From: Candidatus Bipolaricaulota bacterium
Lineage (GTDB): Bacteria; Bipolaricaulota; Bipolaricaulia; Bipolaricaulales; Bipolaricaulaceae
Direction of reading: 5' to 3'
DNA length: 46,669 nt
Assembly (NCBI GenBank): GCA_938084765.1
Contig: CALKFO010000015.1
Span: forward strand, 1-46,669
The notes beneath the pieces were generated by a model. It was not told where the DNA came from. It made no database searches and was given only the letters and a program-made list of their open reading frames with translations. The position numbers and the translations under genes are program-made. This document shows, in pieces, positions 1 through 9,571 of this stretch; the first letter of the stretch is position 1, and each line of letters begins with the position of its first letter.

Positions 1-537
1 AGCCGCGAGGAGGCCCTGCGGCTTCGGGAGGAAAAAGGGTGGCACGTGGTGGAGGACGCGGGCCGGGGTTGGCGGCGCGTCGTGCCCTCCCCGGACCCCA
101 AGGCCATCGTGGAGAAGGAGGCCATTCGCGTCCTCGTGGAGCACGGGGCCATCGTGATCGCCTCCGGCGGCGGGGGCATCCCCGTGATCAAGGAGGACGG
201 GGCCTACCGCGGCGTGGAGGCCGTGATCGACAAGGACTTGGCCGGCGAGCGCCTGGCTGAGGACGTGGGCGCCCAGGTCTTCCTCATCCTCACCGACGTG
301 GATCGCGTGCGCCTCAACTACCGCAAGCCCAACGAGATGGCCCTGGAGAGGATGACCGTGTCCGAGGCCAAACGCTATTTGGCGGAAGGGCACTTCGCCA
401 AGGGTTCCATGGAGCCGAAGGTGAAGGCCTGCGTGCGGTTCGTGGAGGCGGGCGGGGAGCTCGCCATCATCGCTTCCTTGAACCATGCTGCGGCGGCCTT
501 GGAGGGCCGCGCCGGGACGCAAATCGTGCGGGGGTGA
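1..537 (+). CDS. arcC: Carbamate kinase, C-terminal part (5' truncated by window edge)
   Basis: Open from base 1 in frame ([19 protein letters not shown]...); motifs [65 protein letters not shown] typical of carbamate kinase. Confidence 0.93.
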   Translation, partial: SREEALRLREEKGWHVVEDAGRGWRRVVPSPDPKAIVEKEAIRVLVEHGAIVIASGGGGIPVIKEDGAYRGVEAVIDKDLAGERLAEDVGAQVFLILTDVDRVRLNYRKPNEMALERMTVSEAKRYLAEGHFAKGSMEPKVKACVRFVEAGGELAIIASLNHAAAALEGRAGTQIVRG

Positions 538-560
538 CCCGCAACACAAGGAGGTTGAGT

Positions 561-1595
561 ATGGCAGCGACGGATCTTCGGGGTCGGGACTTCATCACCA
601 TCATGGATTTCGATAGGGAGGAGCTCGAGACCATCCTGGAGACGGCGTTCGACCTCAAACGCAAGTTCATCCGGGGGGAGCCTCACGAGCTCCTCAAGGG
701 CAAGACCTTGTTCATGTTCTTCTACAATCGCTCGCTTCGTACGCGCAACTCCTTCGAGGCCGGGATGACTCAGCTCGGCGGCCATGCCCATTACTTGGAG
801 CCGGAGGCCGTGTACACGCCGGCGCTCCCCGGTGAGGAGAAGGCCTACGCCACGGAGCGCATCGCCGACGTGGCCCGCGTCCTCGCGGAGATGGGCCATG
901 GCATCGCCATCCGCATCTACGGGAAGCCCACCGGCTGGATCTACGGTAAGGGACGGCTCATCATCCAGGAATTCGCCCGCTGGGCGAGGATCCCCGTGAT
1001 CAATATGGAGGACGACGTGGACCATCCCTGCCAGGCCCTGGCTGACATCATGACCATCATGGAGAAGTTCGGCACGGATCTCCGGGGAAAGAAGTTCGTC
1101 ATGAGTTGGGCCTATTCCGGCTCGGTGGAGAAGCCCCTCGCTGTGCCCCAGGGCGCCATCATGATCGCCTCCTACTTCGGCATGGACATCACCCTTGCCC
1201 ATCCCAAGGGCTTCGACTTGGATCCCAACATCCTGGGGTTCGTCCAGAAGAACGTGAAGAAGTACGGCGGGTCCTTCAGGATCGTGCACGACATGGATGA
1301 GGCCTTCAAAGACGCGGACATCGTGTACCCCAAGTCCTGGACGTGCCAGCCCACGGACGGCAAGACCCCGTTGGATGTGGAGAAGGCCAAGGCCTTGTTC
1401 GAGGCCAATCGCCACTGGATCACCACCGTGGAGAAGATGAAGCTCACCAACGACGCCATCTACATGCACTGTCTCCCGGCCGACCGCGGCATGGAGGTCA
1501 CCGACGAGGTCATTGACGGCCCCAACTCCGTGATCATCGAGCAGGCGGGCAATCGCCTCCATGCGCAAAAGGGCCTCATGGCCCTGATCATGTGA
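561..1595 (+). CDS. Knotted carbamoyltransferase, YgeW/N-acetylornithine carbamoyltransferase-like (paralogue 1)
   Basis: ATG at 561 after AAGGAGG. SLRTRNSFE carbamoyl-phosphate motif, DHPCQALADI, GKKFVMSWAYSGSVEKPLAVPQG (YgeW/AOTCase-type loop), DADIVYPKSW, MHCLPADRG. Confidence 0.9.
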   Translation: MAATDLRGRDFITIMDFDREELETILETAFDLKRKFIRGEPHELLKGKTLFMFFYNRSLRTRNSFEAGMTQLGGHAHYLEPEAVYTPALPGEEKAYATERIADVARVLAEMGHGIAIRIYGKPTGWIYGKGRLIIQEFARWARIPVINMEDDVDHPCQALADIMTIMEKFGTDLRGKKFVMSWAYSGSVEKPLAVPQGAIMIASYFGMDITLAHPKGFDLDPNILGFVQKNVKKYGGSFRIVHDMDEAFKDADIVYPKSWTCQPTDGKTPLDVEKAKALFEANRHWITTVEKMKLTNDAIYMHCLPADRGMEVTDEVIDGPNSVIIEQAGNRLHAQKGLMALIM

Positions 1596-1605
1596 GGGGG
1601 GCGCG

Positions 1606-2637
1606 ATGAGCTGGTACCACTTGGCGGGAAAGGACCTGATCAGCACGAAGGACTGGACGAAGGAAGAGCTGGAGATCGTGCTCAAGGTCACGGACGAGCT
1701 CAAGGCCCTGTATTACGCCGGCGTTCCTCATCACACCCTCAAGGACAAGACATTCCTCATGCTCTTTTTCAACCCGTCCACCCGCACCCGCCTCTCCTTT
1801 GAGACGGCCATGACCCAGCTCGGCGGGCATGCCCAGTACATCACCGGTGCCGATCTCCGTCTTTCCTTGGAGGACAAGCCCGGCGCGGGCGAGACGATCA
1901 AGGACACGGCCAAGGTCATGAGCCGCTACGCGCACGGCATCGGCATTCGTCTTCTGGAGGACAAGGTCTCCCGCTGGGGCGAGGACACGGAGATCCTCTA
2001 CAAGTTCGCCGAACATGCGGACATCCCCGTGATCAACATGGCCTCGAACTCTTGGCACCCCTGCCAGGGCCTTACGGATATCTACACCATTCGGGAGAAG
2101 CTCGGTCCAGACCTCAAGGGCGTGCGGTACACCATCATGTGGGCTTATTCTCCGTGGGCCCGCTCCCTGGGGTCGGTGCAGGAGGAGATGCTCGTGGCCG
2201 CGCGGTTTGGGCTGGAGGTGGTCGTGGCCCATCCCAAGGGCTACGAGCTCGAGCCTGAGGCCCTGAGTTTGGCCAAAAAGTACGCGGAAGAAAGCGGGGG
2301 CAAGTTCGAGGTCACGAACGACCTGGACGATGCCCTGAAGGGCGCGACCATCGTGTTCCCGCGGGGCTGGATGAGCCTACGGCGCTATGAGATCGGAAAA
2401 GAGGCGGAGATCAAGAACGCCGAGAAGTTCAAGGACTGGAAGTACACGCGCCAGCGCCAAAAGGAACTGTGCAAGCCGGGGTACCTCATGCACGTGATGC
2501 CCATCGACCGCGGGCACGAGGCGGACCCGGAGCTCTGCGACGATCCCGAGCTGTCCTGGATGTACGATCAGGCCGAGAACCGTCTGCACGTTCAGAAAGC
2601 CATCCTTTCCCTCACCATGGGGGGGCGACCGTCCTGA
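1606..2637 (+). CDS. Knotted carbamoyltransferase-like protein (paralogue 2, divergent active-site motifs)
   Basis: NPSTRTRLSFE, WHPCQGLTDI, MWAYSPWARSLGSVQ, FPRGWMS, MHVMPIDRG, AENRLHVQKAILSL; co-linear with paralogue 1. Confidence 0.85.
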   Translation: MSWYHLAGKDLISTKDWTKEELEIVLKVTDELKALYYAGVPHHTLKDKTFLMLFFNPSTRTRLSFETAMTQLGGHAQYITGADLRLSLEDKPGAGETIKDTAKVMSRYAHGIGIRLLEDKVSRWGEDTEILYKFAEHADIPVINMASNSWHPCQGLTDIYTIREKLGPDLKGVRYTIMWAYSPWARSLGSVQEEMLVAARFGLEVVVAHPKGYELEPEALSLAKKYAEESGGKFEVTNDLDDALKGATIVFPRGWMSLRRYEIGKEAEIKNAEKFKDWKYTRQRQKELCKPGYLMHVMPIDRGHEADPELCDDPELSWMYDQAENRLHVQKAILSLTMGGRPS

Positions 2638-2662
2638 GCGTCCGCGCATCGCCAAGTGGCCA

Positions 2663-2690
2663 GGGGCCAGAGGATCTGGCCCCTTCTTTA
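2663..2690 (+). terminator. Intrinsic terminator after the transcarbamylase pair
   Basis: GGGGCCAG-aggat-CTGGCCCC followed by TTCTTTA; directly abuts TACAAT (2692-2697) upstream of nagA. Confidence 0.75.
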
Positions 2691-2706
2691 TTACAATGGT
2701 CCCTGA

Positions 2707-3846
2707 ATGGAGCCGCTCAGCCTAGGGGAAGGGCTCCTCGTCTTGGAGGACAGGGTCCAGCCCGGCCACCTGGTCATCCGTGCCGGGAAGATCGCGGAGC
2801 TCGGCCCGGCGGCCAGGCCGCGGGGGACGGTCATCTCCGTCCAGGGCCTTTACGTGGCCCCCGGTTTCATCGACCTTCAGGTCAACGGCGGCGGGGGCTA
2901 CAACTTCGAAGACGCTGATGTGGACGAGATCCGAAAGATCGCGGATTTCCACCTCGCCCATGGAACGACGGGACTCTTGGCCTCCCTCGTGAGCGGGCCC
3001 ATCCCCCAATTGCGCCGGGCGCTCGGCCGTCTTGAGGAAGCCGGCCATCCCGCGATCCTGGGCGTCCACCTCGAAGGACCTTTCATCTCCAGCCACCGGC
3101 GGGGCGCCCATAATCCCGACCACATCTCCGCGGTTTCTCCCGAACGCTTTGACGCCCTGGTGCAGGGTTTTGAGGGCCTGATCAAGGTGGTGACCCTTGC
3201 GCCGGAGCTGCCCGGTGCGGAGCTTCTGATCCGGCGCATCCGGGAAATCGGTGCCGTGCCGGCCCTCGGACACACCGATGCCACCTACGCTCAGGCGAAG
3301 GCCGCCCTGGATCAGGGGGTTCGCCTGTTCACGCACCTGGGCAATGCCATGTCCCTTCTGGGCCAGCGGGAACCCGGGGCGGTGGGAGCCGGCTTGGATT
3401 CCGAGGCCTATGTGAGCCTCATCTGTGACGGGGTGCATCTGCACCCGGCTTTCGTGCGCTTGGTGGCTAAAGTCAAGGGGTTCAACCGCATCTGCCTCAT
3501 CACCGATGCCATCTCCGCCACCGGCCTTCCCGACGGGATGTACTCCCTGGGCGGTCTCCCGATAGAGGTCCGGGGAGGAGTGGCCCGCCTTCCGGATGGA
3601 ACCCTGGCCGGAAGCACCCTCACCATGGACCAGGCGGTGTGGAACTTCTGGAGGTTCACAGGGTGCTCCCTCCCCGAGGCTGTGCGCTGTGCCACCTTGA
3701 ATCCCGCGCGTCTTTTAGGGATCGCCGACCATAAAGGAAGCCTTGAGGCTGGAAAAGACGCGGACCTTGTCGTCTTCGACGAAGAGCTCCGTGTACACTT
3801 CACGATCCTGGGCGGGAGGATTGTATACCGGCAGGGCTTGGGATAA
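2707..3846 (+). CDS. nagA: N-acetylglucosamine-6-phosphate deacetylase
   Basis: PGFIDLQVNGGGG, GVHLEGPFIS, ALGHTDATY, THLGNAMS, ICDGVHLHP, LITDAISATGLPDG, LAGSTLTM motifs. Confidence 0.93.
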   Translation: MEPLSLGEGLLVLEDRVQPGHLVIRAGKIAELGPAARPRGTVISVQGLYVAPGFIDLQVNGGGGYNFEDADVDEIRKIADFHLAHGTTGLLASLVSGPIPQLRRALGRLEEAGHPAILGVHLEGPFISSHRRGAHNPDHISAVSPERFDALVQGFEGLIKVVTLAPELPGAELLIRRIREIGAVPALGHTDATYAQAKAALDQGVRLFTHLGNAMSLLGQREPGAVGAGLDSEAYVSLICDGVHLHPAFVRLVAKVKGFNRICLITDAISATGLPDGMYSLGGLPIEVRGGVARLPDGTLAGSTLTMDQAVWNFWRFTGCSLPEAVRCATLNPARLLGIADHKGSLEAGKDADLVVFDEELRVHFTILGGRIVYRQGLG

Positions 3847-3945
3847 GGGCTTAGGAGACGTGCGGCGGCCGGGATTCCTGGGGAGGGCGCGACGACCGCG
3901 GTTGGGCATGGCTGAACGGCTACAATCAGTTGGGAAAGGAGAGCC

Positions 3946-6273
3946 ATGACTGAGGTTTTGGTGCGCACGGAGCGGCGGACCAAGGTGGTGGGACAAGGCG
4001 TCCCACGTTTAGATGCCGAGGCCAAGGTGAAAGGTCAGGCTCGATACGCGGATGACCTTTCTTTTCCCGGCATGCTTTACGGCAAGGCCATTCGCTCGGA
4101 TCGGCCTCACGCCCGCATAAAAACGCTGGACCTCTCCGGGGTGATGGCTCACCCGGAGGTGGCCTGCGTGGTGACCGCCCAGGACATCCCGGGAAGGAAC
4201 TGCGTGCCCATCATCTACGAGGATATGCCCCTCCTTGCCGACGGGGTGGTGCGCTACGTGGGCGAGCCCATCGCCCTTTTGGCTGCCGAGAGTCCGGAAG
4301 GCGCGGAGGAGGCCGCGCAGCGCGCCAAGATCGAATACGAAGACCTTCCGGCAGTGTTTGATCCTCTGGAGGCGATACAGCCCGGAGCCCCGCAAGTGGC
4401 CGTCCCGTCCGCGGCCGAACAGGGGAACATCTTCAACCACATGGTGATCCGCAAGGGCGACGTGGAGCGCGGCTTCGCCGAAGCCGATGTGATTGTGGAG
4501 GGCGAGTACCGTGTGGGATACCAGGAGCACGCCTACTTGGAGACGCAAGGCATGATCGCTGTCCCGGAGGAGAACGGGATGGTGGTGTATGGGACCCTGC
4601 AATGCCCGTTTTATGTGCAAAAGGCGGTGGCCGCGGTATTGGGCCTTCCGCTTTCCCGGGTGCGCATTGTGCAGACGGCGACCGGCGGCGGTTTTGGGGG
4701 CAAAGAGGACGTGCCCTCCCAGGTGGCGGCCATGGCCGCCGTGCTGGCGTGGAAATCCGGGCGGCCGGTGAAGGTCGTGTTCGACCGCGAGGAGGACATC
4801 CTCACCACCTCCAAGCGGCATCCCGCTATCGTTCGGTACAAGACCGGCGCCAAGCGGGATGGGACGCTCACCGCGGTGGAGGTGGAGTTTTACTACAACG
4901 CGGGGGCCTATCAAACCCTGTCCTCCGCGGTCCTTTGGCGCGGGCTCATTCATGCGGCTGGCCCTTACCGCATCCCCCATGTTAAGGTGGACGCCTATTC
5001 CGTGGCCACGAACACCGTGCCTTGCGGGGCCTTCCGGGGGTTCGGCTCACCGCAGGTGATCTTCGCCCACGAGTCCCAGATGGACGAGCTGGCGCGGCGT
5101 TTGGGCCTGGACCCCCTGGAGCTGCGGCGCAAGAACGCCCTGCGGGAGGGCGACGAGACGGCCACCGCCCAAGTCCTCACCGAATCCGTGGGCCTTCTTG
5201 CCTGCATCGACCGCGCCAAGGAGCTCTCCCGTTGGGAGGAGCGCAAGCGGGCGGTGGCAGAGTTCAACGCCCGGGAAAAGTTCCGCAAGCGCGGGCTGGG
5301 TGTGTCCACGGTGATGTATGGGGTGGGGCTGGGCGCCAAGGCCCCCCTGTTGGATAAGGCCGGGGCATACGTGAAGCTCGAGGCCGACGGCTCCGTGACG
5401 TTGGCGGTGGGAAACACGGAGATGGGCCAGGGCGCGATGACGGTGCTGGCCCAAATCGTCGCAGAGGCCCTGGAAGTCCCGCTCTCCTCCGTGCAGGTGG
5501 CTCCGGTGGACACCGCGCGCGTTCCCGACTCCGGGCCCACGGTGGCCTCCCGCACCACCACCGTGCAAGGGTTGGCGGTTGTGGATGCGGCGCGAAAGCT
5601 CAAAGCCCGCATCAACCTCGCGGTGCAGGAAATCTTGGGCTGTGAGAACTTCGTGGTGGAGGGTCAGGTGTTCTTCGACCCCCGGGATCCCCGGCGGCGG
5701 GTGACCCTGCCCGAGGTGGCCCGGTGGATGTGGGTCCACAACTGGGACATGGGCGCCACGGGCTGGGCGGAGGCCGCCCCCGTGGATTGGGACCCCAAAA
5801 CCGGCCTGGGAAACGCTTACTTCGTTTACGCTTTCGCCTGCCATATCGCCGAGGTGGAGGTGGACGTGCTCACCGGTGAGACCCACGTGCGCGGATTTTG
5901 GGCCGTGCACGACTCGGGCAAGATCGTGAACCCGAAAACGGCCCATGGTCAGGTGGCCGGTGGCATCGCCCAGGGGATCGGCTACGCCCTCCTTGAGGAA
6001 TTACCCACCAAAGACGGCCGCATTCTCTACCCCACGTTCACCGCCTACCACATTCCCACTGCCCTGGACATGCCCGAAGAGCTGGTCATCGATTTTGTCG
6101 AAGCGCCTTATTCCGGGGGGCCCTTTGGGGCCAAGGGGTTGGGGGAGGTTCCGCTCATGGCGTCCCACGCCGCCGTGGCCAATGCCATCTCCCACGCCAC
6201 CGGCGGACGCCTGCGGGCCTATCCCGCCACGCCCGAGCGGGTGCTCTCCCTCTTGGAAGCGAACCCAAGGTGA
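3946..6273 (+). CDS. Xanthine dehydrogenase-family protein, molybdopterin-binding (large) subunit
   Basis: GQARYADDLSFPGMLYGKAIRS, TGGGFGGKEDVPSQVAAMAA, CGAFRGFGSPQ, GNTEMGQGAMTVLAQIVAEAL, GAKGLGEVPLM; RBS AAAGGAGAG before ATG. Confidence 0.93.
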   Translation: MTEVLVRTERRTKVVGQGVPRLDAEAKVKGQARYADDLSFPGMLYGKAIRSDRPHARIKTLDLSGVMAHPEVACVVTAQDIPGRNCVPIIYEDMPLLADGVVRYVGEPIALLAAESPEGAEEAAQRAKIEYEDLPAVFDPLEAIQPGAPQVAVPSAAEQGNIFNHMVIRKGDVERGFAEADVIVEGEYRVGYQEHAYLETQGMIAVPEENGMVVYGTLQCPFYVQKAVAAVLGLPLSRVRIVQTATGGGFGGKEDVPSQVAAMAAVLAWKSGRPVKVVFDREEDILTTSKRHPAIVRYKTGAKRDGTLTAVEVEFYYNAGAYQTLSSAVLWRGLIHAAGPYRIPHVKVDAYSVATNTVPCGAFRGFGSPQVIFAHESQMDELARRLGLDPLELRRKNALREGDETATAQVLTESVGLLACIDRAKELSRWEERKRAVAEFNAREKFRKRGLGVSTVMYGVGLGAKAPLLDKAGAYVKLEADGSVTLAVGNTEMGQGAMTVLAQIVAEALEVPLSSVQVAPVDTARVPDSGPTVASRTTTVQGLAVVDAARKLKARINLAVQEILGCENFVVEGQVFFDPRDPRRRVTLPEVARWMWVHNWDMGATGWAEAAPVDWDPKTGLGNAYFVYAFACHIAEVEVDVLTGETHVRGFWAVHDSGKIVNPKTAHGQVAGGIAQGIGYALLEELPTKDGRILYPTFTAYHIPTALDMPEELVIDFVEAPYSGGPFGAKGLGEVPLMASHAAVANAISHATGGRLRAYPATPERVLSLLEANPR

Positions 6274-7394
6274 ACCGTCTGCCGCGCCAAACCCGGGTCT
6301 GGCCGGTGAGCCTGGCCCATGGGCTCAACGACGGCTATGGCGCGTTCCTCTCCGCCCTCATGCCCCTGCTCATCGAGAGGTTGGGGATTTCCTTGACCCT
6401 GGCTGGACTTCTCACCTCGGTGCGCTCCAGCATCGCCTCCTTTGGGCAATGGCCCCTGGGCTTGGCCGCGGATCGTTTTGGTCCACGCGCGTTTGTCCTC
6501 GCGGGCCCCGCGCTCACGGTGACGGCCATGTGCCTTTTGGGGGTGGCGCCCAGTTATGTGGGGGTCGCGGCGCTCTTGATCTTGGCGGGATTGGGTACGG
6601 CGGCCTTCCATCCCGCCGGGGCGAGCTTGGTCCCCGAGGGCGAGGGTCGGGGCCTGCGCATGGCCCTGTTCTCCGCCGGCGGGACGTTGGGCGTGGCCCT
6701 GGGCCCCCTTTTGGTCACCCAGGTCGTCAGCCGGTTCGGCCTCTCCGCCCTCCCTTTTCTCCTCTTGCCCGGCGCGATCTGCCTTGTGCTGATCGGCATC
6801 TCCCTTCCCCAGGGAACCTCCTCCCCAGGGCTCAGGCGGGCCTGGGCCCGGCATCCGCACCGGACGAGCGTCCTGCGCCTGTGGGGCATGGGCATGTTCC
6901 GGGATATGGTGGGCACCGCGGTTTCCGGGTTCTTGGCGGTGGTGTGGACCCAGCGCGGTGTGCCTTTGACCTTTGCGGGGTTCAGCTTGGCCGTTTACGC
7001 GCTGGCCGGCGCCCTGGGGGATGTGGTGGGCGGCCGGCTCTCCGATCGCTACGGACGGAGGGTGATCCTCGTGGGTGCCCTTCTCTTGGCCATTCCCGCC
7101 CTTTACCTTTTCCTCTTCACCCGAGGCTTTCTTTCGCTGGCGTTCTTGGCCCTGTTTGGTTCCGCCTCGGCGGCCTCCGTCCCCGTGTCCGTGGTGTACG
7201 GCCAGGAGCTCATGCCGGAGAACCGGGGGCTGGTTTCCGGCCTTCTTTTGGGCCTGGCCTGGGGCGTGGGCTCCCTGTTGGTCACGGCGGTAGGAGCCCT
7301 GGCCGATCGCGTGGGGCTTGAGCCAGCACTGGCCTGCGTGGGTTTGGCCTTGATCCCCGCGGCCTCGCTCGCCCTGTCCCTGCCGCGGCGCTAG
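6270..7394 (+). CDS. MFS transporter
   Basis: About 12 hydrophobic segments; G-x-x-x-D-R-x-G-R motif GGRLSDRYGRR; GTG start overlaps the preceding stop. Confidence 0.85.
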   Translation: MNRLPRQTRVWPVSLAHGLNDGYGAFLSALMPLLIERLGISLTLAGLLTSVRSSIASFGQWPLGLAADRFGPRAFVLAGPALTVTAMCLLGVAPSYVGVAALLILAGLGTAAFHPAGASLVPEGEGRGLRMALFSAGGTLGVALGPLLVTQVVSRFGLSALPFLLLPGAICLVLIGISLPQGTSSPGLRRAWARHPHRTSVLRLWGMGMFRDMVGTAVSGFLAVVWTQRGVPLTFAGFSLAVYALAGALGDVVGGRLSDRYGRRVILVGALLLAIPALYLFLFTRGFLSLAFLALFGSASAASVPVSVVYGQELMPENRGLVSGLLLGLAWGVGSLLVTAVGALADRVGLEPALACVGLALIPAASLALSLPRR

Positions 7395-8554
7395 TGCCGA
7401 CGGTCCCGGTAGACCCAGCGCTCGGCGGCCCGGAAGAACCGGCCCAAGAGATCCACATGGAGATCGATGGCCCCGTAGCGGCAGGCCTCGTGGCAACACA
7501 TACAACGGATGCACGTCGTTCGATCGATCCAGGCTTTTTTCCCGCGGAACTGGGCTGCGCCGGTAGGGCAGGCCCGCACACACGCGCCGCACCCCACGCA
7601 CCGGCGGGGAACCACCACGGGCTGGGCCTGGAGGTGGCGCGTGGCCCAACGGGTGAGGGGGGCGGGCACCCGGCCCATCAGTTCTCCCGCCGCCGGAGGT
7701 AAACGGAAATCCTTAACACGCACGCTTTCCAAGCTTTCCCCAAGGACTTCGATCTTGTTCAGGTCCCCTGTTCCCAGTCCTCGCTGATGGGCGTGGTACG
7801 TGGTCCACACGCGCAAGGGGTCGAGCCCGATCACGGCCTGGGCCACGGCGTCCACGGCCACCGCATCGGGACCGGCGAGGATCAGGCCCAACGGCCGCGG
7901 TGTGCCGTTGGCCGGCCCCGCGCCCTCCATGGCCACGATCCCATCCATCACGGTGAGGGCCGGCTTGACCGCGGAGAAGATGTCCACCAGGACGCGGGCG
8001 AAATCCGCCGGCTGGGGGTGCTCGCCGTGCAACGCGGTGCGTTGGCCCGTGGGGATGACGCCATACAGATTTTTGATGGCCCCGGTGAAGGTGGTGAGGG
8101 CATGGGTTTTGAGCTTGGGGAGGTTCACGACCACGTCTGCCTCACGCACAGCGTTGGCGATGTAGACCTTTTTCAGAGCGCCCCCCTCCAGGGAGACCTC
8201 CGCGAAGCCGCGCTCGCGCAGGTTCACCAGCTCCACACCCAGCCGCTGGCACATCGGGCGGTAGCCGCCCACCTCGAAGCTGCGGGCCTCGTGGACGTCG
8301 TCGCCCACCACGATGTGGGGGGTGAGGTCCTTAAGCAAGGACAGCACTGCCTCCGTGAATGTGGGATGGGTGATGATGCCCCGTTCAGGGGGGGAAGGCG
8401 GGGGCAGAAGGTTCACCTTGACGAACACCCGGGACCCCCGGGGCACGAACTTCTCCAGACCGCCCAAAAAGGAAAAGGCCCTTTCCAGGGCGGCGCGCAA
8501 TTCCGCCGCCTCGTAGGTTTTGGCGCGTACAAGAGCGACCTTTGCAGAAGGCAT
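7391..8554 (-). CDS. DUF362 domain-containing protein with C-terminal 2x[4Fe-4S] ferredoxin domain
   Basis: VFVKVNLL, NLPKLKTHALTTFTGAIKNLYGVIPTGQRT, then CVGCGACVRACPTGA and CIRCMCCHEACRYGAI. Confidence 0.88.
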   Translation of the reverse strand: MPSAKVALVRAKTYEAAELRAALERAFSFLGGLEKFVPRGSRVFVKVNLLPPPSPPERGIITHPTFTEAVLSLLKDLTPHIVVGDDVHEARSFEVGGYRPMCQRLGVELVNLRERGFAEVSLEGGALKKVYIANAVREADVVVNLPKLKTHALTTFTGAIKNLYGVIPTGQRTALHGEHPQPADFARVLVDIFSAVKPALTVMDGIVAMEGAGPANGTPRPLGLILAGPDAVAVDAVAQAVIGLDPLRVWTTYHAHQRGLGTGDLNKIEVLGESLESVRVKDFRLPPAAGELMGRVPAPLTRWATRHLQAQPVVVPRRCVGCGACVRACPTGAAQFRGKKAWIDRTTCIRCMCCHEACRYGAIDLHVDLLGRFFRAAERWVYRDRRH

Positions 8555-8635
8555 GACGGGCCAAGTATACCGGGAGCTCGGAAGGCCTTGAGCCTTTCCG
8601 CCAGCCCCCCACGGGCAGGGGAAAGGGGCCCGGGG

Positions 8636-9565
8636 CTAGCTGGTGCGGATCTCGCGGCGCATGAACCCCAGATAGGCGGCAGCGAAACACACGGAGGTGA
8701 GGGCCAACAGGCCCACAAGCTGCGGCCAGCCCACGAGCAAGCTTTGGCCCAGGGGCAAGGGGTTCGTGGGCACCCCGGGTTGCGCAAGGAGCGCCAGGAG
8801 GCTTAGGCCCCGATACGTGGGCACGAGGATGGGAAGCGTAGCTTCCTCGAACAGGGCTACGGGGGAGAACCGCAGGATGGAATTGCGAAGGTTCTCGTTG
8901 CGCAGCCAGGCCTCGGCGGGGGAGTCGGCTCGCACCGGCACCACTTGGTCGGCAACCACCCCGGCGATCATGTACAGGAACAGCGTGAAAAAGAGCCAGG
9001 TGGCCACAGCGGCCAAAGCCGAACTGGCCGGGCTGCGAAAAAGCACGGAGTACAGGATTCCCAAGGCCAGCCAGAACCCCAGGTAGATCAAGGCCACCAC
9101 CAGGAACACCGCCAGCCGCGCAAGCTCAGGGCCGTCGGGCGGGAACCCCAAGGCAAAAAGCCCCAGGCCGAAGATGAGGAGAACAATGCTCACCACCACA
9201 ACCCCCAGTGTGCCCAAGCCGGCCAGAAACTTCCCGTTGATCCAGGCATCGCGATAGATGGGCTGAGCGAGGACCCGGCTCACTGTGCCCCGGGTGAACT
9301 CCGAGTTCACCGCGTCGAACCCCAAAAGGACAGCCAAAAGCGGCCCGAAAAAGGCCAAGAAGGAAAGAAACGAGGGGAGCGCACCCGGCGCGGTGGTGAG
9401 CAGGCGGAGGTAAGGGAACTCCTGGACCGCCGCGGGGTTCTGCTGAAAGCCTTGGATGCCCAAATACACGGATGTTCCGGCCACCACGAGGATGATGAGG
9501 CTCAGGATGAAAAACCGACGGCTTCCCAGGTGATCCGCAAGCTCCTTCCAAACTATGACACGCAT
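8636..9565 (-). CDS. ABC-2 type transporter permease
   Basis: Multi-TM protein; FDAVNSEFTRGTVSRVLAQPIYRDAWINGKFLAGL typical of ABC-2 permeases; downstream of its ATPase. Confidence 0.88.
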   Translation of the reverse strand: MRVIVWKELADHLGSRRFFILSLIILVVAGTSVYLGIQGFQQNPAAVQEFPYLRLLTTAPGALPSFLSFLAFFGPLLAVLLGFDAVNSEFTRGTVSRVLAQPIYRDAWINGKFLAGLGTLGVVVVSIVLLIFGLGLFALGFPPDGPELARLAVFLVVALIYLGFWLALGILYSVLFRSPASSALAAVATWLFFTLFLYMIAGVVADQVVPVRADSPAEAWLRNENLRNSILRFSPVALFEEATLPILVPTYRGLSLLALLAQPGVPTNPLPLGQSLLVGWPQLVGLLALTSVCFAAAYLGFMRREIRTS

Positions 9566-9571
9566 GGGAGC

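Noticed and set aside
375-1703. 442-aa minus-strand ORF opposite the transcarbamylase
   Set aside because: Shadow of a high-GC coding strand; no recognisable motifs.
6219-7649. 476-aa minus-strand ORF opposite the MFS gene
   Set aside because: Low-complexity G/Q/A/P/R-rich shadow ORF, no domain.
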